Source: Aliirhizobium wenxiniae
GTDB taxonomy: Bacteria > Pseudomonadota > Alphaproteobacteria > Rhizobiales > Rhizobiaceae
NCBI RefSeq assembly: GCF_019511445.1
Contig: NZ_JAEUAN010000016.1
Location: 100,731 to 164,730 of the forward strand
Length of the DNA stretch: 64,000 nt
Reading direction: 5' to 3'
The notes under the pieces were generated by a model. It was not told the DNA's origin and searched no databases. It was given only the letters and a program-made list of their open reading frames with translations. A program made the position numbers and the translations under genes. Positions 36,321 to 44,393 of this stretch are shown here, one piece after another (the stretch's first letter is position 1; each line of letters begins with the position of its first letter).

Positions 36321-36431
36321 ATGCATTACGTGGAATTCTTCACATCCATCAATCCGATTGTTTTGGGCGTTCTGGCCGTGGTCATCATTTGCGGCATCTA
36401 CGACCATTGGCTCGAGACCCATCAGAAATAG
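36321..36431 (+). CDS. 36-residue single-span membrane protein
   Basis: ORF MHYVEFFTSINPIVLG... with an excellent AGGAGGAG ribosome site 6-13 bases upstream. One span (about residues 11-27, NPIVLGVLAVVIICGIY) and a charged tail DHWLETHQK. No family recognised. The strong ribosome site and compact span make it a credible miniprotein gene. It is 116 bases upstream of the exoD-like gene on the same strand. Confidence 0.6.
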   Translation: MHYVEFFTSINPIVLGVLAVVIICGIYDHWLETHQK

Positions 36432-36547
36432 AAAAACCGCAGCATATTCGACTTCACTCTATCCGTTTCCCGCGAGGGTAGGAGCCTGGACTTTGCTTGA
36501 CGTATTGTTGCTGCTATCCATTGCCACCCCTGCGGCGGCAATGGAGT

Positions 36548-37195
36548 ATGCTTTTGCACGATAAATTCGACTTTCAGGATACCAGCACCTCACTGAGCGA
36601 AACGCTTCGAGACCTGATCAAAGGCATTCAGGGACCGACGGTTTCCCTGAGGGACCTGATGGAGCGGATCGGCGAACAGGGATTGCTGCTGGTCTGCGCG
36701 ATTGCCTCCCTGCCCTTTCTCATTCCAGTTTCCATTCCCGGCGTCAGCACCGTATTCGGGGCCGCCATCATTCTCATCAGTATTGCGATCACATTGAACC
36801 GGATGCCCTGGCTGCCCAGCAAGATCCTGGATCGCCAACTCGATACACAGAAGCTTGTCCCTGCTCTGGACAAAGGCGCCAACATCGTGTCCCGCCTTGA
36901 TCGCTTTCTGAAGCCGCGCATGCGTGCGCTTACCACCGGAGCCACGGTCAATCGGCTTAACGGACTTGCAATCACGCTTGCCGGCGTTCTGCTGATGTTT
37001 CCCTTGGGCCTTATTCCCTTCTCGAACACACTTCCCGGCATCGCCATTCTGCTGCTTTCCGCAGGCATATTACAGCGGGATGGCGCAGTCGTGCTCGCAG
37101 GTCACCTCTTCAATCTGATCACGATCGTCTACTTCGGCATTTTAGCCTATGCAGCCTTCAGCGCTGGCCAGGGCCTCGCGACATTCTTCAGCTGA
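36548..37195 (+). CDS. exoD: ExoD family membrane protein
   Basis: 215 residues from the ATG at 36548 (MLLHDKFDFQD). The ExoD domain spans the protein: an amphipathic N-terminal region (RDLMERIGEQGLLLVCAIAS), PFLIPVSIPGVSTVFGAAI, MPWLPSKILDRQL, and two hydrophobic hairpins near the C-terminus. ExoD was named for an exopolysaccharide/alkali-sensitivity phenotype in Sinorhizobium; its biochemistry is unknown. No exo operon is nearby. A terminator follows at 37223. Confidence 0.85.
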   Translation: MLLHDKFDFQDTSTSLSETLRDLIKGIQGPTVSLRDLMERIGEQGLLLVCAIASLPFLIPVSIPGVSTVFGAAIILISIAITLNRMPWLPSKILDRQLDTQKLVPALDKGANIVSRLDRFLKPRMRALTTGATVNRLNGLAITLAGVLLMFPLGLIPFSNTLPGIAILLLSAGILQRDGAVVLAGHLFNLITIVYFGILAYAAFSAGQGLATFFS

Positions 37196-37222
37196 CAAGA
37201 TCGCCGACCACAACCAAAGAGC

Positions 37223-37257
37223 AATCCCGGCATGGCGCGGCTATGTCGGGATTTTTT
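37223..37257. terminator. Terminator of the exoD-like gene
   Basis: AATCCCGGCAT (37223-37233) pairs with ATGTCGGGATT (37243-37253), followed by TTTT. The convergent small ORF ends here too. Confidence 0.88.
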
Positions 37258-37462
37258 ATTGCAGGTTCAATCTCAACTGGATCCCCTTGGGGATGGTCGG
37301 CTTGCGCAGCGAGGCAATATGCACCCGTTCGTAAACCTCCCTGCGCTCTCTGTCCTGGCGCTCCCGCAAAGCACGGGATGCTGCAACCATGGCAAGGGCA
37401 CGTTCTGCGACTTCTTCGGCACGTTTCATCTGCACCTCCATCTTGTTCACTATATGTTCCAT
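37256..37462 (-). CDS. Small Arg/Glu-rich helical protein, 68 residues
   Basis: ORF MEHIVNKMEVQMKRAEEVAER... is highly charged and predicted to be one long helix (Ala/Arg/Glu; ASRALRERQDRERREV), with a short C-terminal segment LRKPTIPKGIQLRLNLQ. A weak GGAAAA precedes the ATG at 37462. I think similar small proteins exist in Rhizobium but cannot name a family. It converges on the exoD terminator. Confidence 0.5.
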   Translation of the reverse strand: MEHIVNKMEVQMKRAEEVAERALAMVAASRALRERQDRERREVYERVHIASLRKPTIPKGIQLRLNLQ

Positions 37463-37690
37463 ATTTTCCGTATCGAGTCAACATGGCTGCTTTTACGGAT
37501 CGAAATGTTTGCGGCTCTTGCGGAACTCACGCAGCAACCGAGCATGTCTGCGGCAACTGACTTGTCGCGCTGGTGACAAAAGCCGGGGGTGGTTCAAATG
37601 ATTGAACTGGGAACAAAGCAGGTCGCGGGGTCGGAATATGGGCCGGCAGAACCGGGCACGTCCGTGTCACAGTAGAGACATGTGAATTGG

Positions 37691-37800
37691 CTAAAGCACT
37701 TCGCGATCTTTCAGATTCGCTCGCCGTGCTTTAGCTTTTTTTTGCTTTTGCGCATGTCTTCATCCCGAAACCGGTGACCACTTTCGGGAGACATGCTGTA
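37691..37800. repeat. Two-hairpin dispersed repeat, copy 2
   Basis: Hairpin A: CTAAAGCAC (37691-37699) with GTGCTTTAG (37726-37734). Spacer CTTTTTTTTGCTTTTGC. Hairpin B: GCATGTCT (37752-37759) with AGACATGC (37789-37796) and an inner CCCGAAA/TTTCGGG stem. Same layout as 33854-33957. Confidence 0.75.
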
Positions 37801-37805
37801 GAAAA

Positions 37806-37846
37806 TAAAAAAGCCTCGTTTCATGATATTCATGAAAACGAGGCTT
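37806..37846 (-). terminator. Terminator of tRNA-Asn
   Basis: AAGCCTCGTTTTCATGA-type stem with perfect arms around 37811-37846. On the minus strand it is followed by a T-run (the AAAAAA at 37807-37812). Confidence 0.92.
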
Positions 37847-37855
37847 CTTTGAAAC

Positions 37856-37930
37856 TGGCTCCCCGGGCCGGATTCGAACCGGCGACCTGTCGATTAACAG
37901 TCGAATGCTCTACCGCTGAGCTACCAGGGA
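37856..37930 (-). tRNA. tRNA-Asn (anticodon GTT)
   Basis: On the minus strand acceptor TCCCTGG pairs with CCGGGGA (one G-T), discriminator G, CCA encoded. Anticodon loop CTGTTAA with anticodon GTT. 75 nt. A strong terminator lies just downstream. Confidence 0.96.
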
Positions 37931-38083
37931 ACACCGCGTCGCGGCGTGTGCGGCGGGTAATACGCATGCTTTTCCGATTTGCCAAGCGGTTTTTTGAAAA
38001 AAAGCGAAATTCCTTGTTTAATCCCCAACTCCTCCCCATTTCGCTGGCAGATATCGTGTGTTTTCAAAGGGATTTCTGACTGA

Positions 38084-38401
38084 ATGGTTGCAGCACCGCA
38101 TAAACGGCATTTCGGCATAGACCCGCGAAGCGGCAAACTGGCGCTCGGTACGTGGCGAATCCCGATGCCGAGATCCCGTGTCGGGCGTATCGGCCTGGGG
38201 TCTGCGCTTATGGTTGGAGGGGCCTTGGGATTTCTTCCCGTGCTCGGCTTCTGGATGCTGCCACTCGGTTTCGTCGTTCTGTCGAACGACATATCCTTTA
38301 TCCGGCGCAGACGCCGCCGGATGGTCATATGGTGGTCGCGGCGCAAGGGGCAGCCAAGCTCAGGCTCCGCTACTCCGCCCCGGCGGACGAATGACGAATG
38401 A
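38084..38401 (+). CDS. PGPGW-type putative transmembrane protein
   Basis: 105 residues: a soluble N-terminus (HFGIDPRSGKLALGTWRIPM), then a hydrophobic hairpin (about residues 36-68; GLGSALMVGGALGFLPVLGF, MLPLGFVVLS) with the GxLPVLGxWxLPLG pattern of small 'PGPGW' membrane proteins, and a very basic C-tail (RRRRRRMVIWWSRRK). Function unknown. AAGGGA is 13 bases before the ATG. Stand-alone gene. Confidence 0.72.
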   Translation: MVAAPHKRHFGIDPRSGKLALGTWRIPMPRSRVGRIGLGSALMVGGALGFLPVLGFWMLPLGFVVLSNDISFIRRRRRRMVIWWSRRKGQPSSGSATPPRRTNDE

Positions 38402-38581
38402 TGCCGATCACCTGCAAATTCTCCGGAGACAGCAGACAGCACGTGCGATTTCTACACAATCGCCTCTATGCGGCAACTTAGCCCAAGGGGCACAGCCTAA
38501 ACGAGAAAAAATTCGTAGCGGCAACGGATCGCGCGGTGTAGGCTCAGCGTTATTCGAGGCTGAGCACTGGGAGGATCGTTC

Positions 38582-38824
38582 ATGCCGCAGGGAAATTGGC
38601 AAAAGCCGGTTCAGATCGCATTCGGAAATCAAGGGACAGAAACGATCAGCAGCCCATCCGAGGCATTGCTGGTGCTGACCGATCGATGGCCTGATCTGCG
38701 CGGTCCACAGTTCGTCAAGGCGCGCAGTTGTTGCCGCGCGGCTCTTGATGGGCGTCGCACATCTGAAGAGGCCCGACTGCAATTCGAGCAGGCGGTCAGC
38801 GAGGCGCAACTCCACGTCAATTAA
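38582..38824 (+). CDS. DUF982 family protein
   Basis: 80 residues with GGGAGGA ribosome site 8 bases upstream. The DUF982 pattern is visible: a short beta segment (VQIAFG), then SPSEALLVLTDRWPDLRGPQ, a cysteine-containing basic helix and a C-terminal EEARLQFEQAVSEA helix. DUF982 is almost confined to rhizobia, usually in many copies; function unknown. Confidence 0.82.
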   Translation: MPQGNWQKPVQIAFGNQGTETISSPSEALLVLTDRWPDLRGPQFVKARSCCRAALDGRRTSEEARLQFEQAVSEAQLHVN

Positions 38825-39005
38825 GGCTTGCGCCCTCAAGCTTCCGTAACCGGCCGCATTTGCTCGTCGGAGAGGTGCTGTCGCGTATGGAGGTCGCGCT
38901 AAATCGATACACAAATCCAGGCGACTTAGCTCGCCTGGTCACCTGTAATGCAGGCATCCCGCAGGCGGCCATAGCTTCATCATCGAAGACACGGGTCGGG
39001 AGAGA

Positions 39006-39662
39006 TTATACGCCGATTATGTCGCCCAGCATCCGGAATGTCGGACCACTCAGGGTGATCGGCGCCAACAAAACCGAGAAGCACAGGCAAGGGTGATCTG
39101 TCCCCGCCACAGGACGATGGATGATCGTTTCGTCGGCGACGGAGACATCGCCTTGTGAAAACGCTCCTCTTTGGTCGTGAAACTGTCCCTGCAATACCAG
39201 CGTGAGTTCAAGTCCACGATGGTGATGATGCGGCAGGGCGCGACCTGGTCTTGCCCATAGAAGGCTGGCCTCCATACCGGAAGACTTTTCGATCACATGC
39301 TGCTTGAGACCGGGCAGCTTTGTTTTCCAGGGAACATCCTCAAGATTCCGCCCTGCATAGGAACGCAGGTAATACGGAAGCGGATCGTCGCGCCTCGTCG
39401 TTGATGGCTGCACCTCGATCTCCGGTTCTGATTCCAGGATAGCCTTCAAACGATCCGCGGATGACGACAGCTTGCTGGGCTTGGCATCATCAAGGCCTTG
39501 CCCTGCCAGCATCTCCAATTGGCCGGCCAATCGTCCCGAAGACGGCTGCATCTCGAGATGTGAGCCCACGAGGATATGCGCCGGCTCCGGCAGGCAACCG
39601 GCGACGTAATGCGCAACAAGCAAATCCAGTCGTTCGAGGTTCAGCAACATGTCTGTTGTCAA
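39006..39662 (-). CDS. ChrR-like anti-sigma/cupin protein without zinc cysteines
   Basis: 218 residues. The N-terminal region matches the anti-sigma domain of ChrR (LDLLVAHYVAGCLPEPAHIL, SHLEM), but the HxxxCxxC zinc site at that point reads HLEMQPSSG, so both cysteines are gone. The C-terminal half is a cupin (LPHHHHRGLELTLVLQGQFH, GDVSVADETIIHRP) with good metal-binding histidines. ChrR proteins inhibit ECF sigma factors of the RpoE/ECF11 type and respond to singlet oxygen. No sigma gene is adjacent, so it is an orphan; a TGATCC box lies 57 bases upstream. It could be a free-standing cupin enzyme or sensor. Confidence 0.8.
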   Translation of the reverse strand: MTTDMLLNLERLDLLVAHYVAGCLPEPAHILVGSHLEMQPSSGRLAGQLEMLAGQGLDDAKPSKLSSSADRLKAILESEPEIEVQPSTTRRDDPLPYYLRSYAGRNLEDVPWKTKLPGLKQHVIEKSSGMEASLLWARPGRALPHHHHRGLELTLVLQGQFHDQRGAFSQGDVSVADETIIHRPVAGTDHPCLCFSVLLAPITLSGPTFRMLGDIIGV

Positions 39663-39917
39663 ATCTAGAGGCGTATCGACACAACGTAAAGATGGTAGAT
39701 TTCAGGGGTACGTCTAATCGGATCACAAAATCGCGCCTGTGGTTCTCCGCCCACTCAATCACAAGCGTTTGGAGGCTTGGTGAAGGTTTTTGCGTGGCTC
39801 GCCGTGAAGCGGCAGTGCTTTTCGCCTGAACCGACAAGCTGAGAACGGATTTTCTTGCGCTGGAGTGCTTGTCCGTGGAAAAGACGCTGATTAAATCAGC
39901 CAAAAAGGCGTGTCATC

Positions 39918-40955
39918 ATGGTTTCCTATCCCAACGTCATCGACATCATCGGCAACACACCGCTCATCCGGTTGAAGGACGCTTCGGAACAGACCGGCTG
40001 CGAAATTCTCGGCAAGGCAGAATTTCTCAATCCCGGCCAGTCGGTAAAGGACAGGGCCGCGCTTTTCATCATCCGCGATGCCGAGCGAAAGGGACTGCTG
40101 AAGCCCGGCGGTGTAATCGTCGAGGGGACGGCTGGCAATACCGGTATCGGCCTGACGCTTGTTGCAAAGGCCCTCGGATACCGGACGGTCATCGTCATTC
40201 CCGAGACCCAGAGCCAGGAGAAGAAGGATGCGCTGAAACTTCTCGGCGCCGAGCTGGTCGAGGTTCCGGCGGTTCCCTACAAGAACCCCAATAATTACGT
40301 GAAGGTTTCCGGCCGGCTTGCCGAGCAACTGGCCAAGACCGAACCTGCCGGCGCGATCTGGGCGAACCAGTTCGACAACATCGCCAACAGGCAGGCGCAT
40401 ATCGAGACGACAGCACCGGAAATCTGGGAACAGACCGGTGGCAAGGTGGACGGTTTCATCTGCTCGGTCGGATCCGGCGGAACGCTGGTCGGCACGGCGA
40501 TAGGCCTGAAAGCCAAGAATTCCGCCATCAAGATCGGCATTGCCGATCCCGAGGGTGCAGCGCTTTATGAATATTACGCGCATGGCGAACTGAAATCGGA
40601 AGGCAACTCGATCACCGAAGGCATCGGCCAGGGCCGGATCACCGCCAATCTCGAAGGCTTCACCCCGGACTTTTCCTATCGCATCTCCGACGCGGAGGCC
40701 CTGCCCTATATTTTCGACCTCGTGGAAACCGAAGGGCTTTGCCTCGGCGGATCGTCCGGCATCAATATTGCCGGTGCGATCAGGCTTGCCAGGGATCTCG
40801 GGCCGGGACACACGATCGTCACCGTGCTTTGCGACTATGGCAACCGCTATCAATCCAAACTTTTCAACCCCGATTTCCTGAAGTCGAAGAGCCTGCCACT
40901 GCCGAAATGGCTGACGCAGAAGCGGAATATTCCCGTGCCTTTCGAGACTGTCTGA
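39918..40955 (+). CDS. cysK: Cysteine synthase A
   Basis: 345-residue PLP enzyme forming cysteine from O-acetylserine and sulfide. PLP Lys44 is in NPGQSVKDRAAL, substrate loop EGTAGNTGIG, phosphate loop GSGGTL, and C-terminal GGSSGINI. The long C-terminal region (to VPFETV) resembles the subgroup found in rhizobia and fungi. First gene of a plus-strand run with alaX, sseA, GNAT and DUF1203 with gaps of 15-82 bases, so likely an operon linked to cysteine/sulfur metabolism. Confidence 0.93.
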   Translation: MVSYPNVIDIIGNTPLIRLKDASEQTGCEILGKAEFLNPGQSVKDRAALFIIRDAERKGLLKPGGVIVEGTAGNTGIGLTLVAKALGYRTVIVIPETQSQEKKDALKLLGAELVEVPAVPYKNPNNYVKVSGRLAEQLAKTEPAGAIWANQFDNIANRQAHIETTAPEIWEQTGGKVDGFICSVGSGGTLVGTAIGLKAKNSAIKIGIADPEGAALYEYYAHGELKSEGNSITEGIGQGRITANLEGFTPDFSYRISDAEALPYIFDLVETEGLCLGGSSGINIAGAIRLARDLGPGHTIVTVLCDYGNRYQSKLFNPDFLKSKSLPLPKWLTQKRNIPVPFETV

Positions 40956-40976
40956 AAACATATCCGCGAGCACCCG

Positions 40977-41714
40977 ATGCCCTCCCAGCTGCTTTACCGT
41001 GACGACTTCTATCTGACCACGACAGAGGCCGTCGTGACGGCCGTGCATGAGGATGGCGGGATCGAGTTCGATCGCACCTGTTTTTACGCGACATCCGGCG
41101 GACAGCCCGGCGATACCGGCTTTCTCGATCGGGCGGACGGGAGCCGTATCCTGCTCGGCCAGACCAGGCATGGCGCAACGAAAGACATCGTCATCCACAT
41201 GCCGCTCGAAGGCGAGGCCCAACCTCGGGTCGGAGAGACGGTGACGCTTTCGATCGACTGGCCGCGCCGCTTCAACCTGATGCGGATGCACACCGCCTGC
41301 CATCTGCTTTCGGTCGTCTGCCAGTATCCGATCACGGGGGCTGCCGTCGGCGAGGAGGAATCGCGGGTCGATTTCGACATGACCGACACGATCGACAAGG
41401 ACGATGTGACGGCAAGGCTGATGGAACTCGTCGACGCGGATCATCCGGTCACTCTGCAATGGATTACCGACGACGAGCTTTCGGCAAATCCGGGCATCGT
41501 GAAGTCGAAAAACGTGCGCCCGCCGGTCGGTCTCGGACGCGTCAGCCTGGTCTGTATCGGCAAAGATTCCAGCGTTGACAGCCAGCCCTGCGGCGGCACA
41601 CATGTGGCAAGAACAGCCGAGATCGGGGCGATCCATATCGCCAGGATCGAGAAGAAGGGCAAAGAGAACCGCCGTTTCAGGATCCGGTTCGGCGAGCCCG
41701 AAGCAAAGGCCTGA
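40977..41714 (+). CDS. AlaX-type alanyl-tRNA editing protein
   Basis: 245-residue stand-alone editing domain that hydrolyses mischarged Ser- or Gly-tRNA(Ala). Zinc ligands: His105 and His109 in MHTACHLL, Cys205 and His209 in CGGTH. The N-terminal GGQPGDTG loop is present. It lacks the AlaRS catalytic and C-Ala domains (AlaX-M size). It is 21 bases after cysK. Placement in a serine/cysteine gene cluster fits quality control against serine mischarging (inference). Confidence 0.92.
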   Translation: MPSQLLYRDDFYLTTTEAVVTAVHEDGGIEFDRTCFYATSGGQPGDTGFLDRADGSRILLGQTRHGATKDIVIHMPLEGEAQPRVGETVTLSIDWPRRFNLMRMHTACHLLSVVCQYPITGAAVGEEESRVDFDMTDTIDKDDVTARLMELVDADHPVTLQWITDDELSANPGIVKSKNVRPPVGLGRVSLVCIGKDSSVDSQPCGGTHVARTAEIGAIHIARIEKKGKENRRFRIRFGEPEAKA

Positions 41715-41735
41715 AGAGGCCGAGGGAGAGATCAT

Positions 41736-42611
41736 ATGAGCGAAGCTAATGAAACGCAGACAAGCCGCTTCGTGGTTTCGTCCGACTGGCTGGCTAGGGA
41801 GCTTGGCGCGCCGGACCTGAAGGTGATCGACGCCTCCTTCTACCTGCCGGCACAGGGCCGCAATGCCGATGCCGAATATCTGGCCGGGCATATTCCCGGC
41901 GCCATCCGCTTCGATCACGACAAGGTAGCCGATCATTCGACAGGTCTTCCGCATATGGTCCCTGCCCCGGAGGTCTTTGCCGAGGCCGTCGGCAAGATGG
42001 GGATCAGCGAGACTGACCGGATTGTCGTTTATGACGGTCCCGGCATTTTTTCCGCGCCGCGCGGCTGGTGGCTTTTCCGGATCATGGGTGCGAGGCAAGT
42101 CTTCGTGCTCGATGGCGGTCTCGACGGCTGGAAGGCCGAAGGACGACCTCTGGAGACCGACGCTCCCACCCATCCGATCGCCACGTTCAAGGCCGATCTG
42201 CGCCTCGACAAGGTGATCGATTTTCGCGAGATGCTGTCGATCGTCGTCGATGGCAAGCGGCAGATTGCCGATGCCCGCAGCGCCGGACGGTTTGCCGCGA
42301 CCGAACTTGAGACCCGGCCGGGGCTGCGATCCGGCCATATGCCGGGCGCACGCAGCCTTCCTTCCGGCACGTTTTCGGCCAATGGCAAGCTGCGCAGCCT
42401 GCCGGAACTGCGCCAAGCGATCGAGGATGCCGGGATCGATTTCGGTCAGCCGATCGTCACCACCTGCGGATCGGGCATCACTGCCGCGATTATCACGCTG
42501 GCGCTCGAATCGCTCGGGCACGAAGATAACGCGCTCTATGACGGTTCCTGGACCGAATGGGGCGCTCGCGAGGAAGCGCCGGTCGTGACCGGCCCGCCGG
42601 ATGCGCGGTAG
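41736..42611 (+). CDS. sseA: 3-mercaptopyruvate/thiosulfate sulfurtransferase
   Basis: 291-residue tandem rhodanese. The N-terminal inactive rhodanese domain covers residues 20-140 and the catalytic C-terminal domain 160-285, with Cys244 in the loop TTCGSGITA. CGSGITA is the mercaptopyruvate-type active loop. GGGAGAG precedes the ATG. It follows alaX by 21 bases and precedes the GNAT gene by 15 bases. Confidence 0.94.
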   Translation: MSEANETQTSRFVVSSDWLARELGAPDLKVIDASFYLPAQGRNADAEYLAGHIPGAIRFDHDKVADHSTGLPHMVPAPEVFAEAVGKMGISETDRIVVYDGPGIFSAPRGWWLFRIMGARQVFVLDGGLDGWKAEGRPLETDAPTHPIATFKADLRLDKVIDFREMLSIVVDGKRQIADARSAGRFAATELETRPGLRSGHMPGARSLPSGTFSANGKLRSLPELRQAIEDAGIDFGQPIVTTCGSGITAAIITLALESLGHEDNALYDGSWTEWGAREEAPVVTGPPDAR

Positions 42612-42626
42612 ACCGGAACAGTTTTC

Positions 42627-43184
42627 ATGACAGAGAAGCCTCTCCCGCTGACGGTTCGTGTCACCCGGCTCGAAATGACGGCCGCACCGCGTAACAGCCT
42701 TCCGGTTCCGGTCAATGTCCAGACGGCGATCATGCGGTCGCCGGAGATACCGCTGCATTTCTACCGCTATCTCTACCGGCAGGTGGGCAAGCGCTGGCAC
42801 TGGTATGAGCGCCTTAAGCTCAGTGACGAGGAACTGGTTGCGATCATTCACAGCAAGCAGGTTTCGATCAGCGTGCTTTATGTCGACGGCGCGCCGGCGG
42901 GTTTCTTCGAGCTTGCCAAGCAGGATGACGATGTTGTCGAACTTTCCTATTTCGGCCTGTTCGAACGGGCGATCGGGCTTGGCATCGGCAAGTGGTTCCT
43001 GCTGCAGGCGCTTTATGCAGCCTGGCGGGACAACCCTTCGAAAGTCACCGTGACCACCAATAATCTCGATCATCCGCGGGCGATCCAGCTCTACCAGATG
43101 ATGGGCTTTTCGCCGGTCGGCACCAGCGAAGAAACGATCCTGCCGATGACGGATGCGGAGCTTCTGAAGGCCCTCGACGGGTAA
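42627..43184 (+). CDS. GNAT family N-acetyltransferase
   Basis: 185 residues. GNAT fold: strands around VSISVLYVDGAPAGFFELA, the acetyl-CoA loop GLGIGKWFLLQALYAAW, and late NNLDHPRAIQLYQMMGFSPV typical of motif B. The N-terminal 40 residues (PAPRNSLPVP) are an extension. The acceptor substrate is unknown. Position after sseA suggests co-transcription but does not reveal the substrate. Confidence 0.9.
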   Translation: MTEKPLPLTVRVTRLEMTAAPRNSLPVPVNVQTAIMRSPEIPLHFYRYLYRQVGKRWHWYERLKLSDEELVAIIHSKQVSISVLYVDGAPAGFFELAKQDDDVVELSYFGLFERAIGLGIGKWFLLQALYAAWRDNPSKVTVTTNNLDHPRAIQLYQMMGFSPVGTSEETILPMTDAELLKALDG

Positions 43185-43265
43185 CCTTCCAAGCCGGCAA
43201 GAAACGGGTGGCGGACCTGAAGGGTTAGCGACATCACAGGGCTTTTCCAGTTTCAGGAGATGCCC

Positions 43266-43736
43266 GTGACGACGATCCGATTTCATGCCATGCCGACCGT
43301 TGACGCCGAAACGCTTTGGAGCGGTGGAGAAGACGCCTATGGAAACCGGCCGGAGACAATGGTTTCCGATGGACCCGGCCATCCCTGCCGCCACTGCCTG
43401 CAGAATATCGACGCGGGACAGAGACTGCTCGTTATTGCCTATCGGCCGTTTCCCGCGCTGCAACCCTATGCGGAGACCGGGCCGATCTTTCTGCATGCGG
43501 CGCCCTGCCCGCGTTATGCCTGCGAGGAGGCCTTGCCGCCGATCCTTTCCAGCCCTGACTATATCGTTCGGGGATACGGTTCTGACGATCGCATCGTCTA
43601 CGGTTCTGGCGCGGTGACGCCGACCGAGGATATCCCGGCACGCGCAAGCGCCTTGTTCGAGCGGCATGAGATTGCCTATGTGCATGTGCGCTCGGCCCGC
43701 AACAATTGCTATCAGTGCCGGATAGACAGAGCTTGA
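43266..43736 (+). CDS. DUF1203 family protein
   Basis: 156 residues. The start is probably the GTG at 43266: AGGAG (43255-43259) is 6 bases before it but directly abuts the ATG at 43260. DUF1203 features: HPCRHCLQNIDAGQRLLVIAYRPF, PYAETGPIFLHAAPCPRY and the C-terminal HVRSARNNCYQCRIDR, with conserved cysteines at both ends that could bind metal. Function unknown. Last gene of the cysK cluster. Confidence 0.88.
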   Translation: MTTIRFHAMPTVDAETLWSGGEDAYGNRPETMVSDGPGHPCRHCLQNIDAGQRLLVIAYRPFPALQPYAETGPIFLHAAPCPRYACEEALPPILSSPDYIVRGYGSDDRIVYGSGAVTPTEDIPARASALFERHEIAYVHVRSARNNCYQCRIDRA

Positions 43737-44196
43737 GGTGATGCAGAGCCTGCCGTCTGAACGACGAATGGACTCCGCCCTTGGTGCTTGAGCGTTTTTC
43801 TCGTTTCGGCCGGGACACGTCGGGTGCCTCGAATTGATTTTTATAAATGACACTCGGCGTGTCCCGTTCGGTGTGTTTTTCCACGCAACTCCGGTCCGTC
43901 TGCGGCGACCGGGCTGATGTCCTTGCGGACTGCCGGCCGGTATGTGTGCGACACACGCACGTCCCCTGCGATGAGGAGAGGCAGACCATTTTCTGCGCGG
44001 CCCCGGATGTTCCACCTGCATAAGGGCGGTTCCTCCGATCACCGGCCCCGCCTCGCCGGTTATGCGGACCGGTGTAGCCGAAGCGGAACGGGGACATTGT
44101 AGGCACGGGTTTTGAGGGCGGGGACGAGAAGCTGGTTAAGTGGTTGGGATTGTTGGGTTGGGTGGCGGATTTCATCCACGCTTGTGGCGGCGGCAT
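43737..44196. other. Intergenic region with a GGGACACG hairpin
   Basis: About 460 bases with no credible gene. At 43812-43865 GGGACACGTCGGGTG pairs with CACTCGGCGTGTCCC (two wobble positions) around an AT-rich loop, and GTGTGTTTTTCC follows. This may be the terminator of the cysK cluster or a small RNA. The remainder shows no signal I can support. Confidence 0.5.
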
Positions 44197-44338
44197 GCCC
44201 CTCATCCGCCTGCCGGCACCTTCTCCCCGTAATGACGGGGAGAAGGAGGCTCGTGGCAAGGTCTTGCCCCAATATCCAAGGTCGAACTGGGCACGTCCCC
44301 TCTCCCCGCATGCGGGGAGAGGGTTAGGGTGAGGGGCA
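44197..44338. repeat. Compound palindromic intergenic repeat (CCTTCTCCCCG family)
   Basis: Outer arms GCCCCTCATCC (44197-44207) and GGGTGAGGGGC (44328-44338) enclose two perfect hairpins, CCTTCTCCCCGT / ACGGGGAGAAGG (44219-44246) and CCCTCTCCCCGCA / TGCGGGGAGAGGG (44298-44323). This is a recognisable rhizobial dispersed repeat. No coding potential. Confidence 0.85.
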
Positions 44339-44393
44339 AGCGGCTTGCGATGGCGTGGTGTTCGTAAATGCGAGAAAGTCGACATTGCCAGTA

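Noticed and set aside
36497..36547. Longer N-terminus for the ExoD protein
   Set aside because: The added residues (Cys/Pro/Leu-rich) do not fit the family; the ATG at 36548 gives a normal length.
39891..44042. 1383-codon open frame on the minus strand opposite cysK-alaX-sseA-GNAT-DUF1203
   Set aside because: It runs antisense to five well-recognised genes. Such long frames are expected opposite high-GC coding sequence; the product resembles nothing.
44197..44338. Possible CRISPR-like repeated CTCCCCG units
   Set aside because: The two units are different palindromes nested in one element; there are no evenly spaced direct repeats or spacers.
43432..44385. 317-codon minus-strand frame through the intergenic repeat
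   Set aside because: It is composed of the dispersed repeat and the antisense of DUF1203; no ribosome site.
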